In this document: piece after piece, positions 1-5,435 of the stretch
Layout of the letters: each line of letters begins with the position of its first letter
Numbering within the stretch: position 1 is the first letter of the stretch
NCBI GenBank assembly: GCA_030037035.1
Contig: JASHSA010000176.1
Location: forward strand, 1 to 5,439
Source: Thermoplasmata archaeon
Lineage (GTDB): Archaea; Thermoplasmatota; Thermoplasmata; Lutacidiplasmatales; UBA184
DNA length: 5,439 bases
Direction: 5' to 3'
Made by a program: the position numbers and the translations under genes
The notes under the pieces: model-generated
What the model was told of the DNA's origin: nothing
The model's input: only the letters and a program-made list of their open reading frames with translations
Databases searched by the model: none

Positions 1-1023
1 CCACTCCGACGCGAGGCACTTGACGATCGCCGCCTCGCGCGTCTTCTCCTGCCGGCCGACGCGCCCCCACTTGGCCGGCTCGGTGCCGAGACGGTCCTGG
101 CGGTCGGCCGCGTGGTAGACGAGGTAGCGGAGCGCGTGGACCTTCATCGCCATGTCGGCGAGCTTGAACTGGATCGCCTCGTGCTGGGCGATCGGCGCGC
201 CGAACTGCTCGCGGTGGCGGGCGAACTCGAGCGCCCCCGCCGTCGCGGCCTCCATGCCGCCGAGCGACGCGGCGCCGAGCGACACCCGGCCGACGTCGAG
301 CGCGGTCATCGCGACGACGAACCCCCGGCCGACCTCGCCGACGACCTGCTCGGGGCCGAGCGCCACGTGGTCGAGGATCAGCTCGGCGGTCGACGTGCCG
401 TGCAGCCCCATCTTCTTCTCGCAGCGCCCGAGCCGGAACCCCGGCGTGCCCTTGTCGAGCAGGAACGCGGTGACGCCCCCGGCCGGTCCCTTCGCCGGGT
501 CGTTCGCGGCGAGCACGACGATCGTGTCCGCCTCGGCCCCGTTGGAGACGTAGAGCTTCGTGCCGGTCAGCGTCCAGCCGTCGCCGCTGCGCTCGGCGAG
601 CGTGTGCACGGCGCCGGAATCGCTCCCGGAGCCGGGCTCGGTGAGGCTGAAGGCGAGGAGCTTGTCGCCCTTCGCCGCCGGCACGAGGTAGCGGCGCTTC
701 TGCTCCTCGGTCCCGTAGTAGAGGAGGGGCGTCGTCCCGAGCGAGGTGTGAGCGCCGACGATCGTCCCGTGGGAGGCGTCGACCTTGCCGAGCTCCTCGA
801 GCAGGATGCAATAGCCGACCTTACCGAGCCCGAGCCCGCCGTACTCTTCCGGGACGGGGACGCCGAAGTACCCTTCCTGCTGCATCCTGCGGACCGACGC
901 GGCCGGGAACCGTTCCGTCTCGTCCATCTCCGGGACGATCGGGACGACCTCCCTCTCGAGGAACGTCCGCACCGCGGCGCGGAACGCCTCCTGGTCGGCC
1001 GTGAACGAGAAGTCGAACCCCAT
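1..1023 (-). CDS. Acyl-CoA dehydrogenase, 3' end cut by window edge
   Basis: This flavoenzyme oxidises an acyl-CoA to the trans-2-enoyl-CoA, passing electrons via FAD to an electron-transfer flavoprotein; it acts in the cytoplasm in fatty-acid or branched-chain acyl-CoA breakdown. The frame is open from ATG at 1023 to the window edge, giving 341 residues where the family usually has about 380, so roughly the last 40 are missing. Visible landmarks in order are the N-terminal helical domain, the flavin/substrate signature LTEPGSGSDSG (about residues 127-137), TGTKLYVSNG (153-162), KMGLHGTSTAEL (204-215) and the FAD-contacting HREQFGAPI (270-278). In family knowledge, isovaleryl/long-chain enzymes carry the catalytic Glu in the segment matching LDVGR (242-246). 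Here that place is Gly245, so the base should be the C-terminal Glu of the short/medium-chain type, which lies outside the window. The start is fixed by a Shine-Dalgarno 7 nt upstream. It follows the hydratase gene by 3 nt. The exact substrate cannot be told. Confidence 0.95.
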   Translation of the reverse strand, partial: MGFDFSFTADQEAFRAAVRTFLEREVVPIVPEMDETERFPAASVRRMQQEGYFGVPVPEEYGGLGLGKVGYCILLEELGKVDASHGTIVGAHTSLGTTPLLYYGTEEQKRRYLVPAAKGDKLLAFSLTEPGSGSDSGAVHTLAERSGDGWTLTGTKLYVSNGAEADTIVVLAANDPAKGPAGGVTAFLLDKGTPGFRLGRCEKKMGLHGTSTAELILDHVALGPEQVVGEVGRGFVVAMTALDVGRVSLGAASLGGMEAATAGALEFARHREQFGAPIAQHEAIQFKLADMAMKVHALRYLVYHAADRQDRLGTEPAKWGRVGRQEKTREAAIVKCLASEW

Positions 1024-1026
1024 CTG

Positions 1027-1812
1027 CTAGCCTCCCGTGAACTTGGGGGGCCGGCGCTCGACGAACGCCCGGACCCCCTCGGCGAGGTCGGCGCTCGGGG
1101 CGACCTCCTCGAGGAAGAGGCGGCTCTCGAGGCGCAACCCTGCGGCGAGGTCGCCCTGGGTCCCCTCGGCGATCGCCCGCTTCGCGGCCCGGACCGCCTT
1201 CGGCGCCCGCTGGCCGATCGTGTGGGCGAGGTCCCGCGCCGCGCGCAGCTCCTGACCGCCGCTGACGACCTTGCCGACGAGGCCGATGCGGAGCGCCTCC
1301 GCGGCCGGGACGAGCGCCCCGGTGAAGATCATCTCCTTCGCCTTCGCCGCGCCGACCAGGCGGGGGAGCCGCTGGGTCCCGCCGTACGCCGGGAGGAGCC
1401 CCAGCGTCACCTCCGGGGCACCGAACTTCGCCGAGTCGTCCGCGACCCTCAGGTCGCACGCGAGGGCAAGCTCCAAGCCGCCGCCGACCGCGAGTCCGTG
1501 GATCGCGGCGACGGTCGGCACCGGCAGCTCGGCGAGGGCGCGGAGCGTCGCGAGGCCCTCGGCGAGGACCGTCGGCACGTCGCGCGCCGGGATCGTCGCC
1601 ATCTCCTTGAGGTCCGCCCCCGCGCTGAAGTTCGGCCCGTCGCCGGCGAGCACGACCGCCCGTCGATCGCTCTCGGAGGCGAGCCGCTCCAGCGCGTGCG
1701 CGAGCTCGGCGAGGACCGCGCGCGAGAGCGCGTTCACCGGAGGGTTGCGCAGGAGGAGGAGGCTGACGCCGTCCTCCTCGTCGGTCCGGCCCACGTGCGC
1801 GTCGCTCGCCAC
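1027..1812 (-). CDS. Enoyl-CoA hydratase/isomerase family protein (crotonase fold)
   Basis: This 261-residue protein has the usual length for a single-domain crotonase. Enzymes of this type hydrate trans-2-enoyl-CoA to 3-hydroxyacyl-CoA. Visible features are NPPVNALS near residue 23-30, the oxyanion-hole segment NFSAGADLKEM (61-71), the signature IHGLAVGGGLELALACD (104-120) and FGAPEVTLGLLPAYGGTQRL (130-149). The two Glu residues used for water activation in classical hydratases are both present (Glu114 and Glu134), so true hydratase activity is likely rather than a hydrolase or isomerase variant. The start is a GTG: an in-frame TGA lies 12 codons upstream with no other ATG, GTG or TTG between, and a GAGG sits 7 nt before it. 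It is first in an operon with the acyl-CoA dehydrogenase, whose product would be its substrate. Chain-length or branched-chain preference is not readable. Confidence 0.94.
   Translation of the reverse strand: MASDAHVGRTDEEDGVSLLLLRNPPVNALSRAVLAELAHALERLASESDRRAVVLAGDGPNFSAGADLKEMATIPARDVPTVLAEGLATLRALAELPVPTVAAIHGLAVGGGLELALACDLRVADDSAKFGAPEVTLGLLPAYGGTQRLPRLVGAAKAKEMIFTGALVPAAEALRIGLVGKVVSGGQELRAARDLAHTIGQRAPKAVRAAKRAIAEGTQGDLAAGLRLESRLFLEEVAPSADLAEGVRAFVERRPPKFTGG
1031..1036 (-). promoter_or_regulatory. Shine-Dalgarno of the acyl-CoA dehydrogenase gene
   Basis: On the minus strand the sequence GGGAGG lies 7 nt before the ATG at 1023. It is embedded in the last coding triplets (Gly-Gly) of the enoyl-CoA hydratase gene, just before that gene's stop. 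This supports the ATG at 1023 as the start and suggests translational coupling of the two genes. Confidence 0.8.
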
Positions 1813-1819
1813 CGCGGGG

Positions 1820-1823
1820 CCTC
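1820..1823 (-). promoter_or_regulatory. Shine-Dalgarno of the enoyl-CoA hydratase gene
   Basis: GAGG on the minus strand ends 7 nt before the GTG at 1812. It is short, but it is correctly spaced and supports the GTG as the start. Confidence 0.5.
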
Positions 1824-1845
1824 GCGCCCCGACCGACGTCCGGGT

Positions 1846-1851
1846 TCATAA
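1846..1851 (-). promoter_or_regulatory. Possible TATA-like element for the hydratase/dehydrogenase operon
   Basis: The minus strand reads TTATGA here, one of two AT-rich spots in an otherwise GC-rich 150-nt divergent spacer. Archaeal transcription usually begins about 25 nt downstream of a TATA box. That would place the 5' end near 1823, leaving a leader of about 11 nt that just contains the GAGG ribosome site. The match to the archaeal consensus is imperfect, so the near-symmetrical TATA-like box at 1936-1942 could instead serve this operon with a leader of about 100 nt. Confidence 0.3.
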
Positions 1852-1935
1852 CTCGCCCGTCGCGCCCTGCTTCGCGCGGAGCTGGGGACCCGAGCCGTCC
1901 GTCGCCTCGTGGACGCGTCCTGCCCGAGGAGCCGT

Positions 1936-1942
1936 CTTATAG
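1936..1942 (+). promoter_or_regulatory. TATA-like box of the agmatinase-bud32 operon
   Basis: The plus strand reads CTTATAG, whose first six bases fit the archaeal box-A pattern YTTAWA. It is centred about 24-25 nt before the GTG at 1963, the distance expected between a TATA box and the transcription start. Transcription would then begin at or within a base or two of the start codon, giving a leaderless mRNA. The reverse strand reads CTATAAG, so bidirectional use is possible. Confidence 0.55.
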
Positions 1943-1962
1943 CGCGGTCCGACTCCGGAGCC

Positions 1963-2838
1963 GTGGCCCACCTGAGCACGTTCGCCGACGCGAACGCGAG
2001 CCTCGAGGAGGCGGAGTTCGTCGTCCTCGGCGTACCGTTCGACCGGACGACCAGCTTCCGTCCCGGCGCGCGGTTCGGACCGGACGCCATCCGCCAGCAC
2101 TCCTGGAACTTCGAATCGTACGACCTCGAGACCGGCATCGACCTTTCGGAGGCGAAGCTCCACGACCTCGGCAACACCGAGGAGTTCGGGAGCGCCGAGG
2201 CGATGGTCCGGGGGGTCCGCGAGGAGCTCGCGCCGGTCTACCGCGCCGGCAAGTTCCCGATCCTTCTCGGCGGAGACCACGCCTGCGCCCCGCCGTCGGT
2301 CGAGGCGTACCCGGACGACGCGCCGAGCCTCGGCGTCCTGTACCTGGACGCCCACCTCGACTTCCGCGCCAGCTATCTCGGCGACCCGCGCAGCCATGCC
2401 TGCTCGTCCCGCCGCATCGTCGAGAAGGTCGGCGCGCGAAACGTCGTCGTGCTCGGCGTGCGCTCGGTCTCGCGCGAGGAGGTCGACGACAACCGCACGG
2501 TCGGGATGCCGTTCGTCAGCGCGCACGAGATCGCCCGCGAAGGGATCCAGGCTTCGGTCCAGCGGGCGCTCAACATGCTGAAGACCGAGCGCCTCTACAT
2601 CTCCCTCGACATCGACGCGATCGACCCGGCGTACGCGGCAGGGACCGGCACCCCGGAGCCGTTCGGCCTCACGCCCCGGGACGTCAAGCACGTCTTCGAC
2701 CAGGCGGCGCCGCGCCTCGTCGGCCTCGACATCATGGAGGTCTCCCCGCCCTACGACCTCGGGAACACGAGCGCGCTCGCCGCACGGCTCGCACGCGAGG
2801 CGATCGTGCGCGTCCTCGCGTCTCGCCGAGGGCGTTAG
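1963..2838 (+). CDS. speB: Agmatinase (ureohydrolase/arginase family)
   Basis: The product is a 291-residue Mn-dependent ureohydrolase, expected to hydrolyse agmatine to putrescine and urea, or N1-aminopropylagmatine to spermidine and urea as in some archaea. This feeds polyamine synthesis, including the spermidine needed for hypusine on aIF5A. All six metal ligands of the family are visible: His106 in GGDHA, Asp129, His131 and Asp133 in LDAHLD, and Asp216 and Asp218 in LDIDAIDP. GTGTPEPFGLT and the C-terminal MEVSPPYD are also typical. GGDHS has become GGDHA, a mild change. A longer reading from GTG at 1909 would add 18 residues without family resemblance and would place the TATA-like box inside the gene, so GTG 1963 is preferred. 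There is no well-spaced Shine-Dalgarno (GGAG ends only 2 nt away), which fits leaderless translation. The bud32 gene follows after 15 nt. Agmatinase versus aminopropylagmatinase cannot be decided from sequence. Confidence 0.9.
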   Translation: MAHLSTFADANASLEEAEFVVLGVPFDRTTSFRPGARFGPDAIRQHSWNFESYDLETGIDLSEAKLHDLGNTEEFGSAEAMVRGVREELAPVYRAGKFPILLGGDHACAPPSVEAYPDDAPSLGVLYLDAHLDFRASYLGDPRSHACSSRRIVEKVGARNVVVLGVRSVSREEVDDNRTVGMPFVSAHEIAREGIQASVQRALNMLKTERLYISLDIDAIDPAYAAGTGTPEPFGLTPRDVKHVFDQAAPRLVGLDIMEVSPPYDLGNTSALAARLAREAIVRVLASRRGR

Positions 2839-2853
2839 GCGCGCACCACGGCC

Positions 2854-3507
2854 TTGGTCGCCGACGACGACGCCGGTCGGAAGCTCTCCGAGGGCGCCGA
2901 GGCGACGATCCGGCAGGTCGACTGGTGGGGGTTCCCCGCCCTCCTCAAGGCCCGCGACGCGAAACGCTACCGTCCGAAGGCGCTGGACGAGCGCCTCCGA
3001 CGCGAGCGGACCCGGACCGAAGCCCGCCTCCTCCCCGAGGCGCGCCGTCTCGGCGTCCGGACCCCGATCGTCTACGACCTCGACGGCGACCGGTGCCGCC
3101 TGATCCTCGAGCAGCTGCCCGGCCCGACGCTGAAGTCGGTGCTCGAGGATCCGTCGGTCCCGTCGGGGAGCCTGGCGGCGAGCGTCCGCGCGTTCGGCGA
3201 GGCGCTCGGCCGGCTGCACGCCGGCCACATCGCCCACGGCGACCTGACGAGCTCGAACGTCCTCCTCCCGGAAGGTCCCGGGGGACCGGTCGCGTTCCTC
3301 GACCTGTCGATGGGCTCGCGCAACGCCGGCCTCGAGGAGCTCGGGATCGACCTCCACCTGGTCGTGGAGGACCTCCGGGCGCTCAGCGCGAAGGCGCCGA
3401 GCCTCCTGCGCGTCTTCTACGCCGGCTATGTCGTCGGGAACCCGCGCGGCGCGAAGGACGTGCGGGCCCGAGCGAAAGCGATCCGCGGCCGGGTCCGCTA
3501 CGCCTAG
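2854..3507 (+). CDS. bud32: KEOPS complex kinase/ATPase Bud32 (stand-alone)
   Basis: This 217-residue protein is a small atypical protein kinase/ATPase of the PRPK/Bud32 family. With Kae1, Cgi121 and Pcc1 it forms KEOPS, which makes the t6A modification at position 37 of ANN-decoding tRNAs. Visible motifs are the nucleotide-loop equivalent SEGAEATI (12-19), the ATP lysine in ALLK (Lys32), the family block KRYR-KALDERLRRERTRTEARLL (37-60, with helix-C Glu57), the catalytic loop HGDLTSSNVLL (Asp130, Asn135) and the metal Asp150. The usual DFG reads DLS (150-152), the family's DKAVDL block reads EELGIDL, and the usual STHP segment is not recognisable. The C-terminal RGRVRYA matches the basic tail typical of Bud32. 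The start must be TTG 2854: the speB stop is in the same frame 15 nt upstream and no other start lies between. There is no clear ribosome site; it is probably translated from the speB transcript. It is not fused to Kae1. Confidence 0.9.
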   Translation: MVADDDAGRKLSEGAEATIRQVDWWGFPALLKARDAKRYRPKALDERLRRERTRTEARLLPEARRLGVRTPIVYDLDGDRCRLILEQLPGPTLKSVLEDPSVPSGSLAASVRAFGEALGRLHAGHIAHGDLTSSNVLLPEGPGGPVAFLDLSMGSRNAGLEELGIDLHLVVEDLRALSAKAPSLLRVFYAGYVVGNPRGAKDVRARAKAIRGRVRYA

Positions 3508-3512
3508 CTCGG

Positions 3513-3525
3513 CCGGCCTAGCCGG
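3513..3525. other. Small GC hairpin between convergent bud32 and nnr
   Basis: CCGGC (3513-3517) and GCCGG (3521-3525) can pair around a 3-nt loop that holds the nnr stop triplet. It overlaps the 8-bp palindrome GGCCGGCC at 3511-3518. The two convergent genes are only 10 nt apart here. No T-run follows on either strand, so there is no recognisable archaeal U-tract terminator. In sequence this rich in G and C such a hairpin may be chance. Confidence 0.2.
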
Positions 3526-4999
3526 GGCGGTGGACCTTGGCGAGGCCCGCGGAGAGCACGGCCGGCAGCTCGTCGATCACGTCGGTCGCCAGCATCCCGT
3601 AGCTGCGACGCGCCGCGGCGAGGACGCCCGCCTCGCCGACCCAGTACGTCGCGAGGCGACCGGCGGGGACGGCGTCGACCCCGCTCCCGAGGACGGTGGC
3701 GAGGACGCCGGCGAGCACGTCCCCGACGCCCCCGACGGTCATCGCCGGGTGATGGTGGTGGTTCTCGGCGAGGGAGCGGCCGTCCGAGACCAGGTCCGGC
3801 TGGCCCTTGGCCACGAGCAGCAGGTGTCGCTCCCCGGCGATCCGGCGGACCGTCGAGGCGCGATCCGGCGCGTCGCCCCCGAAGAGGCGGGCGAACTCGC
3901 CGGCGTTCGGGGTCGCGGCGACCGGTGCGGTCCCGTGGGCGGAGAGCTCCGCCGCGAGCGGCAGCGCGGCGAGCGCGTCGGCGTCGACGACGAGCGGCAC
4001 CGTACCGGCGAGCTCGCGGAGGAGCTGGCGCATCGCCTCGAGCGTCGCGGGGTCCGAGCCGGTCCCCATCCCCAGCGCCACCGAGGACGGCGGCGGCGAG
4101 CGCAGCGCCGCGACGAGGCTCCCGACGTCCGACGGGAGGAAGCGGTCGCGGCCGATCGACCGGACGACGAGGTTCGGAGAGAACCCCTGCACCTGGTCGG
4201 ACGCCCCGCCCGGGGCGAGGACGGTCGCGCGCTCCGCGCCGGCCCGCAACGCCGCGAGCGCGGCGAGGGCCGGCGCCCCGGCGTACGGACCGCCTCCGAC
4301 GACCACGACGCGCGTCGCGCGCCCCCGGCTCGGCTCCGGATGTCGGAAGAACGCGAACTCTCCCGGGCCGGTCCGCTCCCACGCTTCCGCGGGGATCCCG
4401 ATCTCCCGAACGACGACCTCGCCGGCGCTCGCCGGGTCCATTTCCTCCTTGACCGCGGTCAGCGTCACAGTCCAGCTCGCCCGAACGCCGTCGGCGAGCA
4501 TCGTGCCGGTCGGCAGGTCGACCGCGAGGACGGGGGCCCCGCTCTGGCGGATCGCGTCGACCGCCTCGCGCACGGGGGACCGGAGCGGCCCGCCCTGGCC
4601 GGTACCGAGCAGGGCGTCGATCACGAGCGGCATCGAGGCGAGCTCGTCGGCGCGGGGGACCGCCACGTGCACGGGCAGTCGGTGCTCGATCCTCTCGAAG
4701 CAGCGGCGCGCGGAACGGGAGCGGATCTCGAGCGGGGGCCGCAGCAGCCAGACCTGCGGCGAGTAGCCCCACTGGTGGAGGTAATGGGCGGCGCAGGTCC
4801 CGTCGCCGCCGTTGTTGCCGGTCGACGCGACGATCGCGACGCGCGCCGGCGGAGGCGGCAGATGCTTGGTCGCCTCCTCGGCGACAGCGCGGCCGGCGTT
4901 CTCCATGAGCGCGTCCAGCGAGACGCCGAGCGCGACCGCGTTCAGCTCGATCGCGCGCGCCTCGGCCGCGCCGAGCGGGCGGGACGTCGCGGCGTCCAT
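3518..4999 (-). CDS. nnr: Bifunctional NAD(P)H-hydrate epimerase / ADP-dependent dehydratase
   Basis: This 493-residue metabolite-repair enzyme restores NAD(P)H that has been damaged by hydration. The N-terminal domain (about 1-215, YjeF-N type) interconverts R and S hydrates; the C-terminal ribokinase-like domain (about 228-493, YjeF-C type) dehydrates the S form using ADP. Epimerase motifs are LMENAGRAVAEE (31-42), GNNGGDG (61-67), IDALLGTG (127-134) and AVDLPTG (159-165), whose Asp161 matches the proposed catalytic Asp. Dehydratase motifs are GGGPYAGAPALA (235-246), SPNL (274-277), GMGTG (310-314), VVDADAL (337-343), TPNAGEFARLFG (363-374, where the family often has TPH-GE), VAKGQPDLVSDG (396-407) and GGVGDVLAG (423-431, catalytic Asp427). 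Four consecutive histidines (414-417) precede PAMTVGG, where many homologues have an Asn/Gly-containing loop. The length fits the fused form common in prokaryotes. ATG 4999 has GGCGGAG just upstream. It follows the aIF1A stop by 7 nt, so the two form an operon. Confidence 0.95.
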   Translation of the reverse strand: MDAATSRPLGAAEARAIELNAVALGVSLDALMENAGRAVAEEATKHLPPPPARVAIVASTGNNGGDGTCAAHYLHQWGYSPQVWLLRPPLEIRSRSARRCFERIEHRLPVHVAVPRADELASMPLVIDALLGTGQGGPLRSPVREAVDAIRQSGAPVLAVDLPTGTMLADGVRASWTVTLTAVKEEMDPASAGEVVVREIGIPAEAWERTGPGEFAFFRHPEPSRGRATRVVVVGGGPYAGAPALAALAALRAGAERATVLAPGGASDQVQGFSPNLVVRSIGRDRFLPSDVGSLVAALRSPPPSSVALGMGTGSDPATLEAMRQLLRELAGTVPLVVDADALAALPLAAELSAHGTAPVAATPNAGEFARLFGGDAPDRASTVRRIAGERHLLLVAKGQPDLVSDGRSLAENHHHHPAMTVGGVGDVLAGVLATVLGSGVDAVPAGRLATYWVGEAGVLAAARRSYGMLATDVIDELPAVLSAGLAKVHRPG

Positions 5000-5006
5000 G
5001 CTCCGC

Positions 5007-5435
5007 CTAGGTCTTCGGGGCGTCCTCGGCGATCGGCTCGACCGCGAGGAACGAGCTCATCGACGCCGGCAGGAGGTTGCGCCGCTGAAGGTACTGCGAC
5101 TGCGTCCGACTGTAGCGGAAGAGGATGTCCGCCTTCCCTTCCTGGAACCCCCAGGGGCGAAGGATCAGGAGGTCCCCCTCGCGGATCCACATCTTCTTCT
5201 TCATCTTGCCGGTGATCCGACCCATCCGCGAGACGTTGTCCTCGCACATCACGCGGATCCGCGCCGCGCCGAGGAGCTGGCTCGCGATCCCGAAGACCTC
5301 GCCGCGGGCCCGCCGCGGCAGCGGGAGCCGGCCGACCTCCTCGCCGCCCTCGACGACCTCCACGACCGGAGCCGCCCCCTCCGTCTCGGCGGCGGGACGC
5401 GCAGGCTCCTCGGGGTCGGGCACGGCCGAAGACAC
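5007..5435 (-). CDS. eif1A: Translation initiation factor aIF1A
   Basis: This S1-like OB-fold factor binds the A-site region of the small ribosomal subunit and helps scanning and start-site selection with aIF1; it is the archaeal counterpart of eIF1A and bacterial IF1. The core is clear: LPLPRRARGEVFGIASQLLG (37-56), VMCEDNVSRMGRITGKMKKKMWIREGD (62-88) and the following ADILFRYSRTQSQYL. As read from GTG 5435 it has 142 residues, longer than the roughly 100-115 usual in archaea. The surplus is an acidic, Pro/Ala-rich N-terminal arm of about 35 residues and a C-terminal arm of about 20 (from LPASMSSF onward). The start is uncertain. GTG at 5435 lies near the window edge and the frame stays open to it. 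An internal GTG at 5363, with GGAGG 14 nt and GGCGG 8 nt upstream, would give 118 residues. nnr follows directly downstream. The family call is firm; only the start is open. Confidence 0.93.
   Translation of the reverse strand: MSSAVPDPEEPARPAAETEGAAPVVEVVEGGEEVGRLPLPRRARGEVFGIASQLLGAARIRVMCEDNVSRMGRITGKMKKKMWIREGDLLILRPWGFQEGKADILFRYSRTQSQYLQRRNLLPASMSSFLAVEPIAEDAPKT

Noticed and set aside
821..1849. Minus-strand frame from ATG 1849 overlapping the hydratase gene
   Set aside because: It is out of frame with the crotonase motifs, extremely Arg/Gly-rich, and runs through the boundary into the dehydrogenase gene.
112..1851. Long plus-strand open frame opposite the hydratase and dehydrogenase genes
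   Set aside because: Arg/Glu/Leu-rich low-complexity translation without any recognisable domain. It is the expected shadow of GC-rich codons on the other strand, where both real genes have complete family motifs.
1909..1962. Upstream GTG start for agmatinase
   Set aside because: The extra 18 residues do not resemble the family, and the TATA-like box at 1936-1942 would lie inside the coding region.
2836..2838. TAG of speB as a pyrrolysine or readthrough codon giving an agmatinase-kinase fusion
   Set aside because: The other four complete genes also end in TAG, so TAG is an ordinary stop here; both proteins have complete, normal-length ends.
1846..3357. Long minus-strand open frame opposite agmatinase and bud32
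   Set aside because: Repetitive Arg/Glu/Val/Asp composition and no domain, antisense to two well-supported genes and across the promoter spacer.
3508..3530. Intrinsic terminator between bud32 and nnr
   Set aside because: Only a 5-bp GC hairpin is present and no T-run follows on either strand; listed at low confidence as a hairpin only.
3428..5215. Long plus-strand open frame opposite nnr and aIF1A
   Set aside because: Same antisense artefact; it overlaps four gene ends and shows no family motif.
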